Below are positions 1 through 6,959 of a stretch of DNA of 7,293 nt, one piece after another. Made by a program: the position numbers and the translations under genes. Source of the stretch: Acidicaldus organivorans. GTDB taxonomy: Bacteria; Pseudomonadota; Alphaproteobacteria; Acetobacterales; Acetobacteraceae. Below the pieces are notes generated by a model that was not told where the DNA came from, did not search any database, and saw only the letters and a program-made list of their open reading frames with translations. The number at the start of each line of letters is the position of its first letter. Position 1 is the first letter of the stretch. The stretch spans positions 2,185 through 9,477 of the forward strand of contig KN174109.1 of NCBI GenBank assembly GCA_000759655.1, read 5' to 3'.

Positions 1-168
1 TTGGCCCGCGCGATGGCCGCCGCGCGCGGCGATCTCCTCGCGCGGACGAAGGCGCGCCTCGCCGCACTCGAAACCCTTTATCTCGATGATCTGATGCAGA
101 CCCGCGATGCGCTGGCGGGCCTACACGCTTTTCTTGCCAAGCGCGTGCCGCATTGGGAGCACCGGTAG
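1..168 (+). CDS. dch: 3' end of a crotonase-family hydratase, probably cyclohexa-1,5-diene-1-carbonyl-CoA hydratase (partial)
   Basis: Frame 1 is open from the first base to a TAG stop at 166-168, giving the last 55 residues of a protein that begins outside the window. The tail has the C-terminal pattern typical of enoyl-CoA hydratases/isomerases: YLDDLMQTRDA, then GLHAFLAKR, then P-x-W close to the end. In bcr-type clusters the hydratase Dch, which adds water to the cyclohexa-1,5-diene-1-carbonyl-CoA made by benzoyl-CoA reductase, is encoded with the reductase, so dch is the best guess. The active-site part of the fold lies upstream and cannot be checked. Another crotonase of the pathway, such as the ring-opening hydrolase Oah, is a less likely alternative because this tail looks like that of an ordinary hydratase. 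The stop lies 2 bases before the bcrC ATG, which suggests translational coupling. Confidence 0.62.
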   Translation: MARAMAAARGDLLARTKARLAALETLYLDDLMQTRDALAGLHAFLAKRVPHWEHR

Positions 169-170
169 CC

Positions 171-1343
171 ATGACCACCACGACAAGCGAACTCATCGCC
201 CGCTGTCAGGCGTTATTTGACGATCTCAATTTCACCTACGCGCGGGAATGGAAGGCCGCCGTTCCGGGCCGGATCGTCGTCGGCTATATGCCCTTCTATG
301 TGCCGCGCGAACTGATCCACGCCGCCGGCGGGCTGCCGCTCGGCGTGCTCGGCGGCGGCGACCAGCTCGAAGTCATCCAAGGCGACGCCTATTACCAAAG
401 CTATATCTGCCGCATTCCGCGTTCGACCATCGAACTCGGGGTCACCAACCGGCTCGATTTCGTCGATGCGATGCTGTTTCCCTCGATTTGCGACGTGATC
501 CGCAACCTCTCCGGCATGTGGAAGATCATGTTCCCGCATGTGAAAAGCCGTTATTTCGACGTTCCCCAGAATTTCCGCGACGATGTCGGCGGAGATTTCT
601 ACATCCATGAACTGAATGAGCTACGCGACATGCTGGCCGAGGTGAGCGGGCGGGCGGTGAGCGATGATGCGATCCGTGCCTCGATTGCACTCTATAACGA
701 AAACCGCGCTCTGGTGCGCGAGGTCTATGCGTTTCGCGCGCGCGAGCCCTGGCGGGCGCCGTCGGCGGAGGTGTATCTCCTGATGCGCGCCGGTATGATT
801 GTCACGGTCGAGGAGCATAACCGCATGCTGCGCGAATATCTCGCCGCGGCGGCAAAGGAAACCCGGCCGCGGCGGGACAACTCGCGCGTCGTCGTCACCG
901 GGGCGTTCTGCGAGCAACCGCCCCTCAATCTGATCAAGTCGATCGAACTTGCTGGCTGCTATATCGTCGATGATGATTTCATGCTGGTCAATCGCTGGGA
1001 ACGCTCGGACGTCGCGCAAGCGGGCGACCCGCTCGCCAATCTTGCTGCCGCTTATCTTCATAATTCCGGAGATACCTCAGCGAAGTATGAACCGGATCAG
1101 GCTAAAAAGGGCCTTTATCTGGTCGAGGCGGTGAGGCGTACGCGGGCGGAGGGGGTCATCTTCGCCTCGCCGAGTTTCTGCGATCCGGCTCTGCTCGAGC
1201 GGCCGATGTTACAACGTGTTCTCGCCGCCCACGACATTCCCTACATCGCGTTCAAATACGCTGAAAACTCTGGGCAAATGCAACCAATCCGCGAACAAGC
1301 AGGCACCTTCGCTGATTCCATCAAGCTGTGGAGCAACCCATGA
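171..1343 (+). CDS. bcrC: Benzoyl-CoA reductase, subunit C (BcrC/BadD type)
   Basis: A 390-residue protein, close to the usual BcrC length. It is one of the two non-ATPase subunits that form the substrate-reducing BcrBC module of cytoplasmic class I benzoyl-CoA reductase, related to the 2-hydroxyacyl-CoA dehydratase D component (HgdB/FldC fold). Early residues VVGYMPFYVPRELIHAAGGLPLG (about 36-58) match the family N-terminal motif for the first Rossmann-like domain. Candidate [4Fe-4S] ligands are C80 (SYIC), C107 (PSICD) and C337 (SFCDP), at the spacing expected for this family. The other cysteines are C12, C247 and C263. The ATG at 171 is preferred over an in-frame TTG at 153, because TTG would overlap the upstream gene and because GGAG at 156-159 precedes the ATG, although the 11-base spacer is long. 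The TGA overlaps the bcrB ATG by 4 bases (ATGA), so equal production of the two partner subunits is likely. Confidence 0.93.
   Translation: MTTTTSELIARCQALFDDLNFTYAREWKAAVPGRIVVGYMPFYVPRELIHAAGGLPLGVLGGGDQLEVIQGDAYYQSYICRIPRSTIELGVTNRLDFVDAMLFPSICDVIRNLSGMWKIMFPHVKSRYFDVPQNFRDDVGGDFYIHELNELRDMLAEVSGRAVSDDAIRASIALYNENRALVREVYAFRAREPWRAPSAEVYLLMRAGMIVTVEEHNRMLREYLAAAAKETRPRRDNSRVVVTGAFCEQPPLNLIKSIELAGCYIVDDDFMLVNRWERSDVAQAGDPLANLAAAYLHNSGDTSAKYEPDQAKKGLYLVEAVRRTRAEGVIFASPSFCDPALLERPMLQRVLAAHDIPYIAFKYAENSGQMQPIREQAGTFADSIKLWSNP
1330..1333 (+). promoter_or_regulatory. Ribosome binding site of bcrB
   Basis: GGAG within the last codons of bcrC, 6 bases before the ATG at 1340 that overlaps the bcrC stop. 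It supports that ATG rather than the GTG at 1328, which the site itself overlaps. Confidence 0.65.
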
Positions 1344-2644
1344 CCCACCCAAATGCGGCCCAGGTGATTAAAGACAGCGCGATGTTGAAGCAGAAGGAAA
1401 TGATCGCCAGTAATTACAGCAAGCTAGAGACCGCCGCCACCGATGGCCGCAAAGTCGCTGCAACCTTCGTGCCCGGCAATCTCAACGAGCTGATCATGTG
1501 CTTTGACATGCTCAACAATCTGCCCGAGATCAACGCCATCCAGAACGGCATGCGCAAAAAGACCGGCGGCTACATCATGGAAGCCGAGAAGCGCGGCCAC
1601 TCCGAGGATGTCTGCACCTATGTCAAGGCGGATCTCGGCATGATCGCCAAGGGCAATATCGGGCCGGACGGCCAGAAATTGCCCGCCCCGGATTTGTTGC
1701 TGCTCTCCTACACCGGGTGCTTCACCTTCATGAAATGGTTCGAGCTGCTGCGCGATCAGTATAAATGCGAGACGGCGATGCTGCACGTGCCCTATCAGGG
1801 CGATGGCAAGATCACGTCGAACATGGTTTCCTATGTCGTGAAGCAGATCAAGGAAGAGGTGATCCCGAAGCTTGAGCGGGTGAGCGGCGTGAAATTCGAT
1901 ATCGATCGGTTGCGTGAAAATCTTGCCCGTTCGGCACGAGCGGAAGAAGATCTGGTCTGGGTACTGGAATCGGCCAAAGCTAAGCCGTCGCCGATCGATG
2001 CCTATTTCGGCGGTGTCTATTATATCGGGCCGATCTTCACCGCCTTCCGCGGCACCGAGGATGCGGTAGAATATTACCGGCTGCTGCGAGGCGAAATCAG
2101 CGAACGCCTGGCACGTGGACAAGGCCCCGTGACGCCGGGTGGCGACATGAGCCATGAGCGCTACCGACTGGTGGTTGAGGGCCCGCCAAATTGGACCAGT
2201 TTCCGCGATTTCTGGAAAATGTTCTACGAGGAAGGTGCGGTCGTCGTTGCAAGCACCTATAGCAAAGTCGGCGGCCTCTATGATCTAGGCTTCCGCCACG
2301 ACCCCGATCGCCCGCTGGAGAGCCTCGCCGAATATTGCCTCGGTTGTTACACCAACCGCAATCTTCCGGCGCGCATCGATCTCATCGAAAAATACATGGA
2401 CGAGTATCAGGCGGATGGTCTCCTGATCAATTCGATCAAAAGCTGCAACAGTTTTTCAGCGGGCCAGTTGCTGGTGCTTCGTGAAATCGAGCGCCGGACC
2501 GGAAAACCGGGCGCATTTATCGAGAGCGATCTCGTCGATCCGCGCTATTTCTCGCCCGCCAACATCAAGAACCGACTTGAGAGCTATTTCCAGATGATTG
2601 ATCAACGGCGTGCCGGCGGCCAGTCGGCCGCGCGTGCGGTGTAA
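1340..2644 (+). CDS. bcrB: Benzoyl-CoA reductase, subunit B (BcrB/BadE type)
   Basis: A 434-residue protein, matching the family length of about 430-440. It pairs with BcrC to form the module that binds benzoyl-CoA and transfers electrons to the aromatic ring. It belongs to the 2-hydroxyglutaryl-CoA dehydratase D-component superfamily. Recognisable segments are [21 protein letters not shown] (about 43-63), [17 protein letters not shown] (about 121-137), [18 protein letters not shown] (about 221-238), [10 protein letters not shown] (332-341) and [12 protein letters not shown] (365-376). C92, C127 and C369 are the likely cluster ligands by comparison with the family. C54, C143, C333 and C336 are further cysteines. 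The ATG at 1340 is chosen over GTG at 1328 because GGAG at 1330-1333 sits 6 bases before it and because it forms the 4-base overlap with bcrC. Thirteen bases separate the stop from bcrA. Confidence 0.95.
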   Translation: MTHPNAAQVIKDSAMLKQKEMIASNYSKLETAATDGRKVAATFVPGNLNELIMCFDMLNNLPEINAIQNGMRKKTGGYIMEAEKRGHSEDVCTYVKADLGMIAKGNIGPDGQKLPAPDLLLLSYTGCFTFMKWFELLRDQYKCETAMLHVPYQGDGKITSNMVSYVVKQIKEEVIPKLERVSGVKFDIDRLRENLARSARAEEDLVWVLESAKAKPSPIDAYFGGVYYIGPIFTAFRGTEDAVEYYRLLRGEISERLARGQGPVTPGGDMSHERYRLVVEGPPNWTSFRDFWKMFYEEGAVVVASTYSKVGGLYDLGFRHDPDRPLESLAEYCLGCYTNRNLPARIDLIEKYMDEYQADGLLINSIKSCNSFSAGQLLVLREIERRTGKPGAFIESDLVDPRYFSPANIKNRLESYFQMIDQRRAGGQSAARAV

Positions 2645-2648
2645 GGAG
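2643..2648 (+). promoter_or_regulatory. Ribosome binding site of bcrA
   Basis: AAGGAG, a near-consensus Shine-Dalgarno sequence 9 bases before the ATG at 2658. It overlaps the last two bases of the bcrB stop codon. It fixes the bcrA start against longer in-frame options inside bcrB. Confidence 0.8.
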
Positions 2649-2657
2649 AGTTCGGAC

Positions 2658-3971
2658 ATGCGCGCTTTCATCGGTATCGATCTCGGCTCGACCACCACCA
2701 AAGCGGTGGTACTCGACGAGAACATGGAAGTGCTCGGACGCGGGATTACCAATTCCCGCGCAAATTACGATACGGCCTGCAAGGTCGCGAAATACGAGGC
2801 GCTGCTTTCGGCGCGGTTCATGCTTTTGCGGCGGCGCCTTGCCGGCACCATCGCCGCCGAGTCGGGGCTCGAAGAATTCCTTGATTCTTGGGAGCGGAGC
2901 TTTCGCCTCGGTCAGTTCGTCGAACAACTCGAGGATCTCGAGGCGACGTGTTTAGAGAAGGCTACGGGGGCGCGATTTGTCGGCCGTGAAGGTGCTATCG
3001 CCGAGGCCCTTGGCGAGATTTTCGTCGCCCTTCGCGCCGATGCTCCGGCGCTTTTCACGCACGACGCGCGTCGGAAATCCGACTTTTTCCGCGATCTTGC
3101 CGGCGCGCGCTTCATGGCGGTCGGGCAGGAGATCGCCAAGGCGACGAAAATTCCCTATGATTGGCTGCTCAACATCTATGACAAGGCGATCATCGAGGTG
3201 GAAAACCGTCCTCCGAGCGGCGATGTTACCGAGAAGTTGCAGCGTGCGTTAGTCCGATTGATCGCGATGTCACCCGAACTCAACGATTTCGTGGCCAAGG
3301 TCGCGCCGGCGGCCGAGGCAGCGCTGGCGACCGAAATCGAAGAAACGTCGATAGTCGGCACCGGCTATGGTCGTGTCACGTTGCCGTTCCCAAAGGAAAA
3401 TATCCGCTCTGAAATTCTCTGTCATGGCCTTGGCGCGCACATGATGTATCCGGAAACGCGCACCGTTCTCGATATCGGTGGCCAGGACACCAAGGCCATT
3501 CAGATTGATGGTGATGGGATCGTCGAGAATTTCCAAATGAATGATCGCTGTGCAGCAGGCTGCGGGCGCTATCTCGGCTACATCGCCGACGAGATAAACA
3601 TTGGCGTGCATGAACTCGGCCCGCTGGCAATGCGGGCAACAAGGAGCGTGCGCATTAATTCCACCTGCACTGTGTTCGCCGGCGCCGAGCTTCGTGATCG
3701 CCTGGCGCTCGGCGAAAAGCGTGAAGACATCATCGCCGGCCTCCATCGCGCCATCATCCTTCGCGCGATGTCGATCATTTCGCGCTCGGGAGGGGTGCGC
3801 GATCAATTCACCTTCACCGGCGGCGTCGCCAAGAACGAAGCGGCAGTGAAGGAATTGCGCGCGCTGGTCATCGAGAATTACGGTGATGTCGTAATCAATA
3901 TCGATCCCGATTCAATCTATACCGGAGCCCTCGGCGCCGCCGCCTTCGCGCGCCGGGCGGTCGGCGAGTGA
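2658..3971 (+). CDS. bcrA: Benzoyl-CoA reductase, ATPase/activase subunit A (BcrA/BadF type)
   Basis: A 437-residue protein of the ASKHA (acetate and sugar kinase/Hsc70/actin) superfamily, BadF/BadG/BcrA/BcrD ATPase family. With BcrD it forms the electron-activating module, in which ATP hydrolysis is coupled to passing electrons from reduced ferredoxin to BcrBC. Visible nucleotide-binding elements are phosphate 1 loop [10 protein letters not shown] (6-15), phosphate 2 loop [10 protein letters not shown] (272-281) and TGGVAKNEA (387-395). Expected ligands for the cluster bridging the A and D subunits are C298 (NDRCAAG) and C337 (NSTCTVF). C302 in AAGCG is an additional nearby cysteine. Residues about 40-230 are the insertion that makes BcrA longer than BcrD and the hydroxyacyl-CoA dehydratase activators. 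A start at 2598 in the same frame would lie inside bcrB. The ATG at 2658 is preferred because AAGGAG lies 9 bases upstream and the protein then begins directly with the ASKHA strand. Confidence 0.96.
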   Translation: MRAFIGIDLGSTTTKAVVLDENMEVLGRGITNSRANYDTACKVAKYEALLSARFMLLRRRLAGTIAAESGLEEFLDSWERSFRLGQFVEQLEDLEATCLEKATGARFVGREGAIAEALGEIFVALRADAPALFTHDARRKSDFFRDLAGARFMAVGQEIAKATKIPYDWLLNIYDKAIIEVENRPPSGDVTEKLQRALVRLIAMSPELNDFVAKVAPAAEAALATEIEETSIVGTGYGRVTLPFPKENIRSEILCHGLGAHMMYPETRTVLDIGGQDTKAIQIDGDGIVENFQMNDRCAAGCGRYLGYIADEINIGVHELGPLAMRATRSVRINSTCTVFAGAELRDRLALGEKREDIIAGLHRAIILRAMSIISRSGGVRDQFTFTGGVAKNEAAVKELRALVIENYGDVVINIDPDSIYTGALGAAAFARRAVGE

Positions 3972-3973
3972 GG

Positions 3974-3978
3974 GAGGA
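3974..3978 (+). promoter_or_regulatory. Ribosome binding site of bcrD
   Basis: GAGGA 9 bases before the ATG at 3988. It touches the alternative GTG at 3979, which is too close to be used with it, so it decides the start in favour of the ATG. Confidence 0.7.
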
Positions 3979-3987
3979 GTGAAAGCC

Positions 3988-4830
3988 ATGACCATCACGG
4001 CAGGTATCGATGTCGGTACCGGCGCGATCAAGACGGTTATTCTTGAAACCGATGGCGCAACGACGCGCTGGCTTGCCAAGCGCGTCGATCGGGTGCGCCA
4101 GCGCGATCCGTTCCAGCTTGCGCGGGAGGCGTATCACGCGGCACTCGAAGAGGCCGGGATGCGCGAGGGCGATCTCGATTACGTCGCGACCACCGGCGAG
4201 GGTGAGTCGCTCGATTTTCACACCGGACATTTCTACTCGATGACTACCCACGGCCGCGGCGCGATTTTTCTTGACCCGGAAGCGCGCGGCGTGCTCGATG
4301 TCGGCGCACTGCACGGACGCGCAATCCGCATCGATGGACGCGGCAAAGTGCTGAGCTACAAGATGACCAGCCAGTGCGCCTCCGGCTCCGGGCAGTTTTT
4401 GGAAAACATCTCGCGTTATCTTGGCATCGCCCAAGACGAGATCGGCGCGCTTTCCAAGCAAGGCGACAGCCCCGAGAAAGTGAGTGGTATTTGCGCCGTG
4501 CTTGCCGAGACCGACGTGATCAACATGGTCTCACGCGGCATCACCGCCGCCAATATCCTGCGCGGCATCCATGCCTCGATGGCCGATCGTCTCGCGAAGC
4601 TGATCAAGACCATCGGCAGCGTCGACGGCGTGGTGCTGATGACCGGCGGCCTCGCGCATGACGAAGGGCTGGTCGCCGCCATGCAGGAGGCGATGCAGCA
4701 CGAGAAAGTGCAATGGCCGGTGCGCAATCATCCCGATTCCATCTATGCTGGCGCGATCGGGGCGGCACTTTGGGGAGCGTTTCGTCACGAAAAGCTCACG
4801 CGTGGGCAAGCCTGGGAGAGGGCCGCCTGA
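3988..4830 (+). CDS. bcrD: Benzoyl-CoA reductase, ATPase/activase subunit D (BcrD/BadG type)
   Basis: A 280-residue ASKHA-family ATPase, close to the usual BcrD length, partner of BcrA in the ATP-driven electron activase. Loops: GIDVGTGAIK (6-15) for phosphate 1; DVGALHGRAI (104-113) for phosphate 2, with the BcrD-like ALHG in place of the GGQD of BcrA; and MTGGLAHDEG (218-227) near the adenosine site. Its two cysteines, C130 (SQCASGSGQF) and C169 (GICAVLAETD), are at the positions that supply half of the A/D bridging [4Fe-4S] cluster. They are the only cysteines in the protein. The ATG at 3988 is preferred to an in-frame GTG at 3979 because the GAGGA at 3974-3978 directly abuts that GTG but lies 9 bases from the ATG. 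The gene follows bcrA after 16 bases and precedes the ferredoxin gene by 24 bases. Confidence 0.95.
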   Translation: MTITAGIDVGTGAIKTVILETDGATTRWLAKRVDRVRQRDPFQLAREAYHAALEEAGMREGDLDYVATTGEGESLDFHTGHFYSMTTHGRGAIFLDPEARGVLDVGALHGRAIRIDGRGKVLSYKMTSQCASGSGQFLENISRYLGIAQDEIGALSKQGDSPEKVSGICAVLAETDVINMVSRGITAANILRGIHASMADRLAKLIKTIGSVDGVVLMTGGLAHDEGLVAAMQEAMQHEKVQWPVRNHPDSIYAGAIGAALWGAFRHEKLTRGQAWERAA

Positions 4831-4854
4831 CCGGGCGGCACGAGCGAGGAAGCC

Positions 4855-5100
4855 ATGGCCCTGCGGATCAACGAGAATTGCACCAGTTGCGACGCCTGCC
4901 GGCCGGTTTGCCCGAACGAGGCGATCGCGGTCGCCGAGCCAATCTATACCATCGATCCGTTGCGCTGCACGGAATGCGTCGGCGCTGAGGATGAGCCGCA
5001 ATGCCGACTGGTCTGCCCGGCCGACTGCATCGAGGACCATCCCGATTTTCGCGAGGATCGCGCCTCACTGCTCGCGAAATACCAGGAGCTTCATGCCTGA
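4855..5100 (+). CDS. fdx: Low-potential 2[4Fe-4S] ferredoxin, electron donor to benzoyl-CoA reductase
   Basis: An 81-residue ferredoxin with two cluster motifs. The first is C9-x2-C12-x2-C15-x3-C19-P. The second is a lengthened C38-x2-C41-x8-C50-x3-C54-P. C58 is a ninth cysteine in the segment CPADCI. The 8-residue loop (VGAEDEPQ), the extra cysteine and the C-terminal helical tail (about 66-81) identify the Allochromatium vinosum type (YfhL/Alvin family), whose clusters have unusually negative and unequal potentials. Such a ferredoxin is known to feed electrons to benzoyl-CoA reductase in Thauera and Rhodopseudomonas. Its place between the reductase and a 2-oxoacid:ferredoxin oxidoreductase fits a shuttle from KorAB to BcrAD. 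The ATG at 4855 has GAGGA 4 bases upstream. The role is inferred from family and neighbours. Confidence 0.94.
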   Translation: MALRINENCTSCDACRPVCPNEAIAVAEPIYTIDPLRCTECVGAEDEPQCRLVCPADCIEDHPDFREDRASLLAKYQELHA

Positions 5101-5139
5101 CGGCACCATGTGAGGCCGCGCTATGCCGCTCGCGAAATC

Positions 5140-5145
5140 AAGGAG
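5140..5145 (+). promoter_or_regulatory. Ribosome binding site of korA
   Basis: AAGGAG 7 bases before the GTG at 5153. It supports GTG as the korA start in the frame upstream of the G7 tract. An in-frame ATG at 5123 has only a weaker GAGG at 5112-5115 and would add a basic 10-residue leader, so it is the second choice. The 52 bases between fdx and this GTG contain no other recognisable signal. Confidence 0.65.
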
Positions 5146-5152
5146 ACGAGTC

Positions 5153-6954
5153 GTGGAGAGAGAATGCATCATCACGCGACCGGACGAGAAGGGGGATCAG
5201 GCGGCCGTGTCTGCCTCACCTGCCGGAACCGACGCGGCGCCTGCCGAGACGGTGTCGCTCGCCATCATCGGCGCGGGGGGGCAGGCGCCATACGGACGGG
5301 TGAAATCTTGCTCGAGGTTGCCGCTAAGGCGGGGTTTTTCGGGCTGATGTCGCGGGTCATGGGGCCACAGATTCGTGGCGGCGAGGCAGCGGCGCTGCTG
5401 CGCCTTGCGAGCACCCCGGTCTTCTCGCTCGATGATCAGTTCGATCTTCTGATCGCGCTGGACTGGGTCAATTTCAACCGTCTCGCGGCCGAACTGCCGC
5501 TCGCGGCGGCCAGCCTCGTGATCACCGATCCCGAGCAGGGCGACGTACCGGAGGCGGTCATCGCGGGCGGCGCACGGGTTGCGACGCTCACGATGAAAAA
5601 GCTTGCCGGCGCGGTGCCGGGGGGGCGGGCGAATATGATCGCGCTCGGTGCCGCCGTTGCCTTGATCGGCCTCCCTGAGGCGTTGGTCATGGCGGTGCTT
5701 GCACGCCAGCTTGGCCGCAAGGGTGAGGCGGCGCTCGCGGCCAGCGTCGGGGCTTTTGATCTCGGTGCGCGCGCGGCCATCGCTCTGCCGCCCGCGCGCC
5801 GCCTCGCGGCGCCCCCGCAGGGGCCGTCCGCACGCTGGAACATCAGCGGCAATGAGGCGACCGGCCTCGGCGCGCTCCGGGGGGGCGTCGGGTTCGTCGC
5901 CGCCTACCCGATCACCCCGGCGACCGAGGTGCTGGAATGGATGGTGCCGGCGCTGACCAAGACCGGCGGGGTGTTGGTGCAGGCGGAGGATGAGCTTGCC
6001 GCTATCAACATGGTGATCGGCGCCTCCTTCGCGGGCACACCGGCATTGACCGCGACCTCCGGCCCCGGGCTTTCGCTGATGATCGAGGCGCTCGGCCTCG
6101 CCGTCGCCTCCGAGACGCCGCTGGTCGTCGTCGATGTCATGCGCGGCGGCCCCTCCACCGGCATCCCGACCAAATCCGAGCAAAGTGATCTCGACATCGC
6201 CGTGCATGGCCTGCATGGCGATGCGCCGCATCTCGTCTTGGCGCCAAACAGCATCGGCGATTGCGCGTTCACGACACAATGGGCGGTGGCACTCGCGGAG
6301 ACCTTGCAGACCCCGGCGATCGTGCTATCCGACCAGGCGCTCGGTCAGTCGCGCGCGATCATCGAGCCCCCCCCTTCCCCCCCTGCTCTCCCTGGCCGGC
6401 TGATCGCGACAACAGCGGAGGCGGCTTGCTATCGGCGCTATGCCCTGACTGCGAGCGGGGTCTCACCGATGGCGATTCCGGGCACCCAAGGCACCACCTA
6501 TGTCGCCGACGGGCTGGAACATACAGAGCGCGGGGTGCCCTCGGCACAGGCTTCCGATCACCATGCTCAGCTAGAGAAGCGGGCGCGCAAATTGGAGGCT
6601 TTCGATTATGGCCCGGCCTGGGCGGATATCGAAGGCGAAGGCGATATCGCGCTCCTCACCTGGGGCTCGGCGACCGGCCCGGCGCGCGAAGCGGTGCGGC
6701 GGGCGCGGGACGCGGGTCTTGCGGTGCGGCTGATCTCGCTCCGGCTCCTCTTGCCGGCGCGGCCGGCGGCGCTCGCTGCGGCGCTCGCTCGGGTGCGCCG
6801 GCTGCTCGTCGTCGAGCAGAGCCATGGCCGGCAATTCTACAAATTCCTGCGCGCGAATTACGACTTGCCGGCCGAGGTCGCGGTGCTCAACCGCCCCGGG
6901 CCGCTGCCGATCCGCCCCGCCGACATCCTCGCCCGCCTAACCACGTGGGAGTGA
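5153..6954 (+). CDS. korA: 2-oxoglutarate:ferredoxin oxidoreductase, fused gamma-alpha subunit, with an apparent -1 frame break
   Basis: With one frame correction this reads as a 600-residue protein. After a variable 35-residue leader comes the gamma domain: glycine-rich loop GAGGAG (about 40-45) and GPQIRGGEAA (from about 71). A linker follows, then the alpha (pyrimidine-binding) domain from about 232: SGNEA, YPITPATEV (252), EDELAAI (about 279), TSGPGLS (302), RGGPSTG (331) and GTQGTTYVADG (about 444). The C-terminal transketolase-like domain spans about 510-600 (LTWGSATG; VVEQSHG). Together with KorB it oxidises 2-oxoglutarate plus CoA to succinyl-CoA, CO2 and reduced ferredoxin. Substrate is inferred from the bcr context; other 2-oxoacids are possible. 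The 5' part (GTG start 5153, AAGGAG at 5140-5145) runs in the frame that ends at TGA 5345-5347. Everything after the G7 tract at 5275-5281 is in the -1 frame and open to 6954. Without a shift only a 64-residue fragment would be made from this start. The -1 frame alone begins at a GTG at 5110 and encodes an Arg-rich, non-homologous N terminus. Confidence 0.88.
5275..5281 (+). other. G7 homopolymer at the korA frame break (possible -1 slippery heptamer)
   Basis: Seven consecutive G. In the frame of the upstream korA part the codons are GCG GGG GGG CAG, so the tract has the phase G_GGG_GGG of an X_XXY_YYZ heptamer. Slipping back one base, or adding one G, gives Gly-Ala-Gly-Gly-Ala-Gly-Ala-Ile-Arg. 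This is the expected gamma-domain glycine loop running into the conserved helix. The site is therefore pinned by homology to within a few bases. A missing G in the read or assembly explains it equally well. Confidence 0.75.
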
Positions 6955-6959
6955 CGCTC

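Noticed and set aside
153..170. TTG at 153 as the bcrC start
   Set aside because: It would overlap the upstream hydratase and add MGAPVA, which has no support. ATG at 171 directly follows the upstream stop.
1424..2155. Minus-strand open frame of 243 codons opposite bcrB
   Set aside because: It lies wholly inside bcrB. The His-, Ile- and Gly-rich translation resembles nothing known and is explained by bcrB codon bias.
4831..5152. Possible promoter or regulator gene between bcrD and korA
   Set aside because: Only 24 bases separate bcrD from fdx and 52 separate fdx from korA. Neither gap shows -35/-10 boxes, an operator palindrome or a terminator.
5110..5280. GTG at 5110 as the start of a 614-residue KorA in a single frame
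   Set aside because: The first 56 or so residues in that frame are Arg-rich and unlike the family, and half of the glycine loop is lost. The other frame gives the expected SLAIIGAGG strand and loop and has a good ribosome binding site.
5321..5339. CCGC-TAAG-GCGG stem followed by GGTTTTT, resembling an intrinsic terminator or frameshift-stimulating hairpin
   Set aside because: The stem is only 4 base pairs. It encodes the conserved AAKAGFFG segment of KorA, and it lies about 40 bases downstream of the slippery tract, which is too far for a normal frameshift stimulator.
5197..6279. Long minus-strand open frame of 360 codons opposite korA
   Set aside because: It is the antisense shadow of a GC-rich coding gene. 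The encoded protein is Arg- and Ala-rich with no recognisable domain, while the plus strand carries clear KorA motifs.
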